This document shows positions 41,263 through 48,678 of a DNA stretch of 64,000 nucleotides, piece by piece. Every line of letters starts with the position of its first letter. Position 1 is the stretch's first letter. The notes below the pieces were generated by a model that did not search any database, was not told where the DNA came from, and saw only the letters and a program-made list of their open reading frames with translations. The position numbers and the translations under genes were made by a program. Location: positions 1,426,001 through 1,490,000 of the forward strand of contig CAWDVH010000001.1 of the NCBI GenBank assembly GCA_963805705.1, written 5' to 3'. Source of the DNA: CAWDVH01 sp963805705 (lineage in GTDB: Bacteria; Actinomycetota; Actinomycetes; Streptosporangiales; Streptosporangiaceae).

Positions 41263-41285
41263 GGCTGACATCTAAGGTTGACACC
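41263..41285. repeat. Arm-type tandem repeat, right end
   Basis: GGCTGACATC, three bases, GGTTGACACC, 87 bases before att copy 5. It matches the array at 35445-35467 in sequence, spacing and orientation (20 of 23 positions). Confidence 0.6.
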
Positions 41286-41371
41286 AACGAGCCTGGAGTT
41301 CGCCGGATCTCGATGGACCGTGGACGCGACATATTCCAGACCCAGAGACTGTGCTGGACACCCGAATGGAT

Positions 41372-41420
41372 TTTGCAAGCAGGGGGTCAGGAGTTCGAGT
41401 CTCCTTAGCTCCACCAGGCA
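41372..41420 (+). repeat. att copy 5 (right end)
   Basis: 49-base copy identical to the reference tRNA-Ala 3' end (T-arm GGAGTTCGAGTCTCC). As the outermost copy it is the best candidate for the original, displaced 3' end of the tRNA gene. Confidence 0.9.
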
Positions 41421-41509
41421 AAATGCCTAGGCCAGGCAGGAGCCTGCCCGGACCGGACGCGGGCACGCCGCAGGCCCCCCAGTGTTCCGGTAAAGACCAG
41501 GGCCGTGTG

Positions 41510-41625
41510 CTCCTGCGCGACGTAAGTGCTCACATCACGCTCCGGACGCTCATCGATGGCGTTGCTCGCCTCCTGGCGAAGTACCGGCAGGACATGCGCG
41601 TAGGGGTTCATTTGAAACCAGCGCC
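41510..41625 (-). pseudogene. Tyrosine integrase C-terminal remnant 4
   Basis: The minus strand reads NPYAHVLPVLRQEASNAIDE, matching the last helix of phage-type integrases (TYAHVLPxxRxEAAxAID) that carries the nucleophilic Tyr. Only about 20-25 residues survive. It lies just beyond att copy 5 in the same orientation as the other remnants, which suggests that still another element was once inserted here. Confidence 0.55.
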
Positions 41626-41664
41626 GCTCTTGATCCACTCCATCGCACAGAGTAGACAGGAACG

Positions 41665-41832
41665 ATGGGAAGACAGGCAGCCGTCGTGATTTACGTGTTC
41701 GCGCTGGTAGCTGTTGTGGTCGGCGTGGACGTCCTGTTCTTCCGGCACCAGCTCTGGGAGCGGCTGATGGTAAACGTCGGAATCGTCCTGGTGTTCGCGG
41801 CGTTCGGTTTGAGGTTCCTGAAGCGTCCATGA
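41665..41832 (+). CDS. Small two-span membrane protein (55 residues)
   Basis: ATG preceded by ACAGGA. The product begins MGRQAAVVIYVFALVAVVVG, then FFRHQLWERLMVNVGIVLVF and ends RFLKRP. Two membrane spans with a short basic loop (RHQLWER) are clear, and the pattern matches small conserved actinobacterial membrane proteins of unknown function. It is the first intact gene after the island. Confidence 0.75.
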   Translation: MGRQAAVVIYVFALVAVVVGVDVLFFRHQLWERLMVNVGIVLVFAAFGLRFLKRP

Positions 41833-42423
41833 GCGCAGCCGCCGCAAATGCGCCTCACCGAGCTCCACGGCGAACCTAAATCAACGCTCGTCGGGCCATC
41901 GATGGCACGGAGGTGCCGTACTCCCATGGCCTGATCAGTTGCCTCATAACGGTTGGACAGTGGCTCTCGGATATCAAGGACTTCGACGGCACCCGCCCGC
42001 GGACGCTGAACCTGTCAAGAGCCTGCCCGGACCGGACACGGGCCATCCCCGCAGGGCGCCCGCAATCACGCTGTGACCTGGCGGCGAACCGCTGGGCGTG
42101 AGGTCAGGCTGACTGTCATACACGATGGCGTTGGCCGAGACTACCGTGGTAGAAACGGTCAGCGGACGCTGGCCACAGGTACTGTCCGAGCCAGAGATGC
42201 CGCTGGAAGCCGACCAGCTCGCAGCGGACAAAAGCTGAGCGGCTGCGACGACGAGAAGCACGCGACGATGGGGGAGGGACTGCCGCGCTGGTCATGATCT
42301 GATGGCCAGATGTCGAGGTGTCCGAATGGCATGGGTGTCTTCCGAATGCCAGGGGCATGTCCAGGGACCGTTGGCTAGTCCCGTTCGGGATTTCGCTCAC
42401 CGTACGAGCCCGGGGGAGCATGA
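41833..42423. other. Gap without a gene; contains a 25-base repeat
   Basis: No convincing frame. A stretch at about 42020-42045 (GAGCCTGCCCGGACCGGACA) repeats one at about 41441-41466 with one mismatch in about 25 bases. A pair of similar pieces, CCGAATGGCAT and CCGAATGCCAG, lies near 42320-42355. Confidence 0.5.
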
Positions 42424-42945
42424 ATGAGACGTATAAACCTAGCGCCGAGTGTGTCAGCGTCAGTGGGCCGGTACCTGCTGCCGCGTGAGCGCTCGTGCAT
42501 TGTGGTCCGCAAGCATCCGGCGGAGCTGGCCGGGCCGCTCATCCTGGTCTTCGGGGGTCTGGTGGCAGCCGGTGAACTGACCAGGCGCTCAGTGCGACCG
42601 AAGATCGTGTGGGGAGGGTACCTGTCCGTCCTGCTGTACTCCCTGGAGCGGATGGCAGCCTGGCAGGCGACGTACTTCGCCGTGACGGATGTGCGGATAA
42701 TCCTGGTCAGCGGGTTCATGGTCCGCAAGGTGGCGATGATGCCGCTGGCCAGAGTGACCGACATGAGCTTTCGGCGCTCGGCGCTAGGCCGATGGCTTGG
42801 CTACGGTGAGTTCATCATCGAGTCGGCCGGTGAGAAGCAGGCGCTGCGCGGCATTGGCTTCCTGCCGTATCCGGAGCAGCTTTACCTGGAGGTCTGCGGC
42901 CTTGTCTTCCCGGACGCGGTGGCCGAGCAGGATCAAGACGACTGA
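42424..42945 (+). CDS. PH domain membrane protein
   Basis: 173 residues. Two hydrophobic segments (about 39-57, LAGPLILVFGGLVAAGELT, and about 65-77) are followed by the bacterial PH-domain block TYFAVTDVRIILVSGFMVRK, VAMMPLARVTDMSFRRSALG, RWLGYGEFIIESAGEKQALR. This YdbS/YdbT-like (bPH_2) family is widespread in actinomycetes; function unknown, probably membrane-associated. Confidence 0.88.
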   Translation: MRRINLAPSVSASVGRYLLPRERSCIVVRKHPAELAGPLILVFGGLVAAGELTRRSVRPKIVWGGYLSVLLYSLERMAAWQATYFAVTDVRIILVSGFMVRKVAMMPLARVTDMSFRRSALGRWLGYGEFIIESAGEKQALRGIGFLPYPEQLYLEVCGLVFPDAVAEQDQDD

Positions 42946-42957
42946 CGATTCACACTG

Positions 42958-43464
42958 TCGAGTTGTTGATGCCGTGGCGGTCTGGATCGATGGCCTGAAA
43001 GTCGGGCATCTCTCCCGTGAGAACGCTCAGCGATACCGGCCCGGCCTGCTGGCGCAGCAGGAGGCCAGGGGCATGCCGATTGCCCTTGCCGGCGTTATCG
43101 CTGGCGGCGGTATACGTCCGGGCGGGCCGGCATGCTGGGCGTGTTCCTGCGCCACGACCCGGAGGACTTCGGGTTGCGCCGCCGCCCGCTCCCGCCGCCA
43201 TCTGGGTCGAGGATGCGCACCGCGCTGTCTGATGCGGCCGCGGCCGACGACGCCGATGATTCCTACGGCCTGGCCTGGATGAGCCAGCTGCCCAGCGACG
43301 ACATCCGGGCCATCCCCCAGCTGCGCAAGCCGCTCGCCCAGGAGCAGGACATCCTGAGCCGCCATTTCATGTATGCCCATCTGGAGGGCATGCTGTACCG
43401 GTCCCGGAACACCTTCACCTCGGCACTGGGCGAGTACGACCAGACCTGTCCGCCACCTCGATAG
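42958..43464 (+). pseudogene. Truncated HIRAN-like domain protein
   Basis: VDAVAVWIDGLKVGHLSREN, AQRYRPGLLAQQEARGMPIA, LAGVIAGGGIRPGGPA matches the HIRAN-like domain of actinobacterial hypothetical proteins. Near 43130 the frame changes and continues MLGVFLRHDPEDFGL, then DDSYGLAWMSQLPSDDIRAI, PILRK-like region, and ILSRHFMYAHLEGMLYRSRN to a stop. The N-terminal part of the gene is missing. DNA binding is a family property only. Confidence 0.65.
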
Positions 43465-43586
43465 TCCCCCGCCTGAGCAAGAGTAAGTCGACGGCAGACG
43501 GGATGATCAGTGCGCAAGCTTGCGCTGCGCATAGGCAAGAGCAGAGTCCCGCTTAAGACCCGCCTGCCCCAGTAATATGGCGTCGG

Positions 43587-44489
43587 ATGACGGACTCCGA
43601 GATCGAGATTACCGCTGACCTGGTCCATGACCTGCTGCAGGAGCAGCACCCGGACCTTGCCGGGCTGGCCATCCGCGAAGTAGTGGGCGGGTGGGCCAAC
43701 CAGCAGTGGCGCCTTGGAGACGAGTTGGCCGTGCGCATGCCGCGGACAGAAGGTGCCCCGGATCTCCAGCGCAAGGAGCGCCGGTGGCTGCCCGTCCTGG
43801 CCCCGCGACTGCCGCTCCCGGTCCCGATCCCCGTGCGGATCGGTGAACCGTCCGCGCGTTTCTCGAAGCCCTGGACCATCATGACGTGGGTTCCCGGCGA
43901 GCCACTGGACTACTCCTCGATCAGCCGCGGCGACCACGCGGCCGACACGCTGGCGGGCTTCCTCAAGGCACTCCACGTGGAGGCGCCCGCTGACGCACCG
44001 ATCAGTGAGGACCGCGGCGACCACCCCAAGAGGTGCACGGACGGTTTCGACCACTTCTTCCACGCTGTCGTCCCCGAGAACCTTGCCGACGATGTCCGGG
44101 CCGTGTGGGACGACGCCGTCGCTGCGCCCGAGTGGGAGGGTCTGCCGCTCTGGGTGCACGGCGACTTGCATCCGGCGAACGTCGTCGTCTCGGACGGGAC
44201 GCTCTCGGGCGTGATCGACTTCGGTGATATGTTCGCCGGAGATCCGGCGTGGGACCTCGCGGCCGCATGGGTCATCCTTCCTGCGGGCGCCGCCTCACGC
44301 TTCTTCGACGTATACGCGCAGGCAGACGAGGGGATGATTCGGCGCGCCCGCGGGCTGGCCGCCCTGAAGAGCCTGTTCCTCATGCTGATGGGCCAGAACG
44401 GAGACCGGGGCCTTCCTGGCGGCAAGCCGACATGGGGACCCGCAGGCCGCGCAGCGCTCGATCGCGTTCTGAGAGATGGTTTGACGTAG
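43587..44489 (+). CDS. Aminoglycoside phosphotransferase family kinase
   Basis: 300 residues of the protein-kinase-like APH fold. Substrate and ATP sites: GGWANQQWRLGDELAVRMPR (N-lobe), the catalytic loop WVHGDLHPANVVV with its Asp (about residue 192) and the metal-binding VIDFGDMFAGDPAWDLAAAW. Such proteins phosphorylate aminoglycosides or, more often, unrelated metabolites; resistance cannot be claimed. A second member is at 63025. Confidence 0.92.
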   Translation: MTDSEIEITADLVHDLLQEQHPDLAGLAIREVVGGWANQQWRLGDELAVRMPRTEGAPDLQRKERRWLPVLAPRLPLPVPIPVRIGEPSARFSKPWTIMTWVPGEPLDYSSISRGDHAADTLAGFLKALHVEAPADAPISEDRGDHPKRCTDGFDHFFHAVVPENLADDVRAVWDDAVAAPEWEGLPLWVHGDLHPANVVVSDGTLSGVIDFGDMFAGDPAWDLAAAWVILPAGAASRFFDVYAQADEGMIRRARGLAALKSLFLMLMGQNGDRGLPGGKPTWGPAGRAALDRVLRDGLT

Positions 44490-44698
44490 CCCGGAGCGAC
44501 GGGCTCCCGTCATTCCCAGAGTGCCCCACGGCTCATTTTGGTTCCAGTCCTTAGCAACTCGGCTCACTCGTACACAGATCGGTGCTGCGACGATGTCTGT
44601 CAGTTTTAGACCGTCACCCGCTCCAACGTGAAGGCCCAGGTCAGGGGAGTCTCTGCGAGGCCTGGCCTGACCAGTCGAGGGTCGTCGGTCCGGTCCTG

Positions 44699-45544
44699 TC
44701 AGGGCGCTAGTGGCCTGCGCAATGTCAGGTCGAGGAAGAACGGCATTGACACCCACTCGTAGCCGCCGTCCTTCGCGGCACGAAGATCACTGACCAGGTC
44801 GTCGATCTGCTGCTCGATTGCGACCCCCGAGGCGACGGCCCGTTCCCTCGCCGCCAGCAGGGTGCCCGCGTGCAGGTCGAAGCCCAGCTCCGGATCGACG
44901 ATCCCGAAGCTGCCATCGACCGCAACCACGTCAAGGCCCGCCGCGCGCGCCGACTCCGTCGGGCCATCGACGGCGCCGGGCGGCACACCCCCAGCCCGTT
45001 CCAGCACCTGGTACACCAGATCCCAGTAGGCGCGCAGGGCATCGAGGTGGGGGTGTGACCGCGGCGGCGGGCTGCGCAGCGCCTCTTGCGCCACGACCCA
45101 GCCGCCGGGGCGAAGCAGGCCCGCGATCTGGCTGAGGGTCCGCACCGGGTCGGGCTGGTGCATCAGGAAAAACCGGGTATACGCCAGGTCGAACGGGCCG
45201 CCTACCGCCGCCGCGCCCAGATCGTGGATGTCACCAGCGAACAATTCCACGTTGCCCAGGCCAAGCGCCGTCACGACCGACCGGGCCCGCTGGATGGCCG
45301 GCTCGCTGAAGTCGACGCCAACCACCCGCCCGGCCGGGCTCGCCATCTCCGCCATGACGGCAAGCCCGCCAATCGGGCCGTAGCCGCAGGCGATGACATG
45401 CCAGCCTTCCTGCATACCGACCCGGTGGAAGGCGGATCGGGCCATCTCTCGGGTGCTCTCGGCCACGCCCAGCAACCGCCGGAGATCCTCATCGCTGCCA
45501 TTGAGGATGTAGCGCCTGACCCGCTCCGTGATCGCGTCAGCCAT
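44699..45544 (-). CDS. SAM-dependent methyltransferase
   Basis: 281 residues. Class I Rossmann methyltransferase: HVIACGYGPIGGLAVMAEM (motif I variant with GxGxxG-like turn), GRVVGVDFSEPAIQRARSVV (acidic ribose-binding Asp), ELFAGDIHDLGA, and LLRPGGWVVAQEALR (motif post-II). A conserved Tyr/His block, LAYTRFFLMHQPD, follows. Substrate unknown. The N-terminus is helical and could be a lid. Confidence 0.88.
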   Translation of the reverse strand: MADAITERVRRYILNGSDEDLRRLLGVAESTREMARSAFHRVGMQEGWHVIACGYGPIGGLAVMAEMASPAGRVVGVDFSEPAIQRARSVVTALGLGNVELFAGDIHDLGAAAVGGPFDLAYTRFFLMHQPDPVRTLSQIAGLLRPGGWVVAQEALRSPPPRSHPHLDALRAYWDLVYQVLERAGGVPPGAVDGPTESARAAGLDVVAVDGSFGIVDPELGFDLHAGTLLAARERAVASGVAIEQQIDDLVSDLRAAKDGGYEWVSMPFFLDLTLRRPLAP

Positions 45545-45845
45545 GACCGGCCTCCTTTGCCGCCGCGAGCCCGTATGGGCTCATTGTCTAAGGCCCGCGC
45601 CCTCCTTGAAGAGGGGCCGTGTACTGGCTTGATACAGCACCGCCCGATTCGATGGCGAACGCGCCAATGCCTGCTGGCAGACGAGGCGGGTCATCCGCCG
45701 TCCGCGAGACGCCCTGGCCCGAAGCGGGCGAGGCTGCCGCCAGGATCGGTTCTGGCGTCCAGGGTGGCTCGCTACGGATCTGGCCCGCTGTTGGCGTGCC
45801 CTTCTTCTGGCCTGTCCCCCGGTCGCCAGCACCGGGCGGTCACGT
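45545..45845. other. Gap holding repeat copy B
   Basis: About 300 bases between two minus-strand genes. Apart from the repeat at 45734-45835, no coding or structural feature is seen. Confidence 0.6.
45734..45835. repeat. About 100-base direct repeat, copy B
   Basis: Same orientation as copy A at 36002-36102 and about 94 percent identical by eye, 9.7 kb away and outside the att-bounded island. Copy A lies inside it. No IS ends or hairpins are evident, so the element type is unknown. Confidence 0.8.
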
Positions 45846-46370
45846 TTACTCGTGCCTGTGGCGCTTGTGACCTGGCCGGCGCGGCGGGCCGGGTGGCAGG
45901 GGCGGGATGGTGGCAATGCCCGGGGTGGTCTCGGGCCAGACCAGCAGGACCGGGCAGGGGGCGTGGTCGACGACGAAGCGGCTGGCGGGACTCAGGCTGC
46001 GGGGTCCCAGGTGGGTGCGGTCGCCGTCGCGGGCCAGGATGAGCAGGTCGGCGCCTTCGGCGGCGGCGACGACCTCCCGCTCGATCCGCCCGGATCGTTC
46101 CAGCCGGGTACAGGGCCGCCCGAGGCGCTCGGCGGCGGCCCGGAGGAGTTGCTGAGCGGAGGCCGCGGCCAGCTCCTCCAGGCGGGTGCCGGGGTCGCGC
46201 TCGGTTCGGCCGCGGCCGAACAGGCCCGCGTAGGCGCCGTGGGCAGCACCGGGGACGTCGTGGCCGGTGACGTGGAGCAGGACGATTTCGGCGCCGTTGG
46301 GCGTGTGGGTCCCGGCGGCGTCGACACAGGCCGGCCAGGTGCCTTCGACGATCCAGGCGATCACGGTCAC
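45846..46370 (-). CDS. Universal stress protein family protein
   Basis: 174 residues from GTG 46370, which has GGAGG upstream. A Rossmann-like USP fold: VTVIAWIVEGTWPACVDAAG at the start, IVLLHVTGHDVPG, and DLLILARDGDRTHLGPRSLS, FVVDHAPCPVLLVWP, the last two matching the ATP-binding GxxGxxxxxxGS and VxxxxPCPVLLV blocks (the first is partly altered). It overlaps no gene, but the transporter gene stops six bases upstream on the same strand, so the two form an operon. Confidence 0.82.
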   Translation of the reverse strand: MTVIAWIVEGTWPACVDAAGTHTPNGAEIVLLHVTGHDVPGAAHGAYAGLFGRGRTERDPGTRLEELAAASAQQLLRAAAERLGRPCTRLERSGRIEREVVAAAEGADLLILARDGDRTHLGPRSLSPASRFVVDHAPCPVLLVWPETTPGIATIPPLPPGPPRRPGHKRHRHE

Positions 46371-46375
46371 GGGAA

Positions 46376-47686
46376 TCAGCCTCCGATGGTGTGCAGCGAA
46401 GCCCACAGGGCCAGCACCGCCAGGATCAGGGTGGCGGGCACGGTGAGCAGCCCGAGCCGGGTGAACTCTGCGAGGTCGACGTCGGTGTTGTGTGCGCGGA
46501 CGATGCGGCGCCACAGCAGGGTGGCCAGGGATCCGGTATAGGTGAGGTTGGGGCCGATATTCACCCCGAGCAGTACCGCGAGAACGGCGCTGGGGCCCGC
46601 GGCGGCGGCCAGCGGCAGCAGCACCAGCACCGCTGGCAGGTTGTTGATCACGTTGGCCAGGACGGCGGACAGTGCTGCGATGCCCAGCAGGGCCGGCAGC
46701 GTGGTGCCGCCGGGCAGCAGATGTCCGAGAGCCCCGCCGAGCCCGTTGTCGACCACCGCGTTAACCACGACCCCGAGAGCTAGCACGAAGAAGAGGAAGG
46801 GGATGTTCGCGGCCCTGACGATGGAGGCGGGGGTGGTTCGGCGCTGGACTAGGGTGCGGGCGGCGAGCACCGCGGCGCCCGCCAGGGCTGCCCAGACCGG
46901 GCTGACCCCGATAGCGGAGGTGAGGACAAACCCGGCGAGGGTGCTGGCCACCACCGCCAGGACGAACACTGGCACCTCGGGCGGCCCGGCGGCAGGCTGG
47001 GCTTGGGCACCGGCGTCCAGGTCGGTGGCGAAGAACCGGCGGAAGACGGCGTACTCGGCTCCGATGGCGACCAGCCACGGCAGCGTCATCAGCGCGGCGA
47101 AGCGGGTGAAGCTCAGCCCGCTGGCCGCAAACGCCAGCAGATTGGTCAGGTTGGAGACGGGCAGCAGCAGGGAGGCGGTGTTCGACAGGTGGGTGCACGC
47201 GTACACGTGCGGCCGGGCGCGTGCCCCCAGCCGGGCGGCGGTGGCGAACACCACCGGGGTGAGCAGCACCACCGCGGCGTCCAGGCTCAGCACGGCCGTG
47301 ATCACCGAGGCCAGGACGAAGACCGCCAGCATTAGCCGCCGCGGCCGCCCCGCTGCCGTGCGGGCCATCCACGCCCCGCAAGCGCGGAACAACCCCTCGT
47401 CGTCACACAACTGGGCGAGCACCAGCACCGCGGCCAGGAAGCCGATCACCGGACCCAGCCGCGCCGCCACGGCGCGGGCCTGGTCGAGCGAGATCGCACC
47501 GGTACCGAGCACCACGGCGGCGGCGGGGACCGCTACGACAGCCTCCGGCCAGCCCCACGGCCGTACCAGCGCCCAGGCCAGCACTACCACGAGCAGAACG
47601 ACGGACAGGGTTTCTGCGAGCGAAGTGTTCAGGACCAGGCCTCTCAGAAAGGCGACAGGCTGGGACGCTTCATCGAACCAGATCAC
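46376..47686 (-). CDS. ArsB/SLC13-type anion transporter
   Basis: 436 residues with about 11 membrane spans. Family blocks are GPVIGFLAAVLVLAQLCDDE, LDAAVVLLTPVVFATAARLG (the D-AVVLLTP signature), HLSNTASLLLPVSNLTNLLA, NVINNLPAVLVLLPLAAAAG and LGVNIGPNLTYTGSLATLLW, all diagnostic of the ArsB/NhaD ion-transporter superfamily. It could export arsenite or move other anions or Na+/H+; no ars genes are nearby. It is co-transcribed with the USP gene. Confidence 0.9.
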   Translation of the reverse strand: MIWFDEASQPVAFLRGLVLNTSLAETLSVVLLVVVLAWALVRPWGWPEAVVAVPAAAVVLGTGAISLDQARAVAARLGPVIGFLAAVLVLAQLCDDEGLFRACGAWMARTAAGRPRRLMLAVFVLASVITAVLSLDAAVVLLTPVVFATAARLGARARPHVYACTHLSNTASLLLPVSNLTNLLAFAASGLSFTRFAALMTLPWLVAIGAEYAVFRRFFATDLDAGAQAQPAAGPPEVPVFVLAVVASTLAGFVLTSAIGVSPVWAALAGAAVLAARTLVQRRTTPASIVRAANIPFLFFVLALGVVVNAVVDNGLGGALGHLLPGGTTLPALLGIAALSAVLANVINNLPAVLVLLPLAAAAGPSAVLAVLLGVNIGPNLTYTGSLATLLWRRIVRAHNTDVDLAEFTRLGLLTVPATLILAVLALWASLHTIGG

Positions 47687-47731
47687 CGAGACCGCAAACG
47701 AGCCACGGGGAGATCGCTGCTTGGACCGGTT

Positions 47732-47742
47732 GTGCCATTAAC
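47732..47742. repeat. Isolated GTGCCATTAAC repeat
   Basis: An exact copy of the island arm-type repeat, but with no att core, integrase fragment or flanking CGGTCA boxes nearby. It lies in the divergent region between the ArsB-like and methyltransferase genes. It may be chance or a regulator site. Confidence 0.3.
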
Positions 47743-47822
47743 GTGTCAGCCCCATCCTCGCCAGTACTCCGTCCGACTGGGGAGGCCCTGGTCCGGTGGC
47801 GGTCCATAACGTGCATGCCAGC

Positions 47823-48617
47823 ATGGACCGCATGCCGAACGACCAAAATCCCCCCGGAGGGATCGCCACCCGGCTCGTCTCGCTGTCTGCTGACCTGGCC
47901 GACGCGCCAGGGATCAACGACTACGACAGTTTCGCCGAGGCGTACGCGGCCTCAAACGAGACCAACCTCATCAACGCCTACTACGAGCGCCCCGCGATGC
48001 TGGCGCTGGCGGCAGACGTGGCTGGCCGGCGGATTCTCGATGCGGGCTGCGGCTCTGGTCCTCTGTTCGCGGCGCTGCACGACCGGGGCGCCATCGTGAC
48101 CGGCATCGACAAGAGCGCCGGGATGCTGGAGGTAGCACGGCGGCGGCTGGGTGACGACGCGGACCTGCGGGTGGCCGAGCTGGGCGGCCCGCTTGCCTTC
48201 CCCGACGACACGTTCGACGACGTCACGGCTTCCCTGGTCCTGCACTACCTGGAGGACTGGGGGCCGGCCCTCGCCGAGCTGCACCGCGTGCTCAAGCCCG
48301 GCGGACGGCTCATCGTTTCTGTTGACCATCCCTTTGTAACAAACCTGGCGCACCGCGAGGCCGGCCGCGAGCCTGATTATTTCGCGACCTACAACTGGGT
48401 CGATGAGTGGACCGTGGACGGCCAGACCGCGCTGCTGAGTTTCTGGGCCCGGCCGCTGCACGCGATGACCGACGCCTTCACCGCGGCCGGCTTCCGGATC
48501 CTGGTCATCAGCGAGCCCGCGGCCGCGCCCGACACCCCCCGCGAGCTGCTCCCCGACCGATTCGCGGACAACCCACGCTTCCTGTGCTTCCTGTTCTTCG
48601 TCCTGCAGGCCGGCTAG
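47823..48617 (+). CDS. Class I SAM-dependent methyltransferase
   Basis: About 264 residues. Motif I RILDAGCGSGPLFAALHDRG, motif post-I VTGIDKSAGMLEVARRRLGD, motif II VTASLVLHYLEDWGPALAEL and motif III LKPGGRLIVSVDHPF are all present: a UbiE/methyltransf_11-type enzyme. Starts at ATG 47823, ATG 47832 or GTG 47796 are possible. Substrate unknown. Confidence 0.92.
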   Translation: MDRMPNDQNPPGGIATRLVSLSADLADAPGINDYDSFAEAYAASNETNLINAYYERPAMLALAADVAGRRILDAGCGSGPLFAALHDRGAIVTGIDKSAGMLEVARRRLGDDADLRVAELGGPLAFPDDTFDDVTASLVLHYLEDWGPALAELHRVLKPGGRLIVSVDHPFVTNLAHREAGREPDYFATYNWVDEWTVDGQTALLSFWARPLHAMTDAFTAAGFRILVISEPAAAPDTPRELLPDRFADNPRFLCFLFFVLQAG

Positions 48618-48678
48618 CCGCGGGATCAGCACCTGAGACGCCACACGCGAGCAGTTGCTGCTGTGCCGTCGACGTGCT

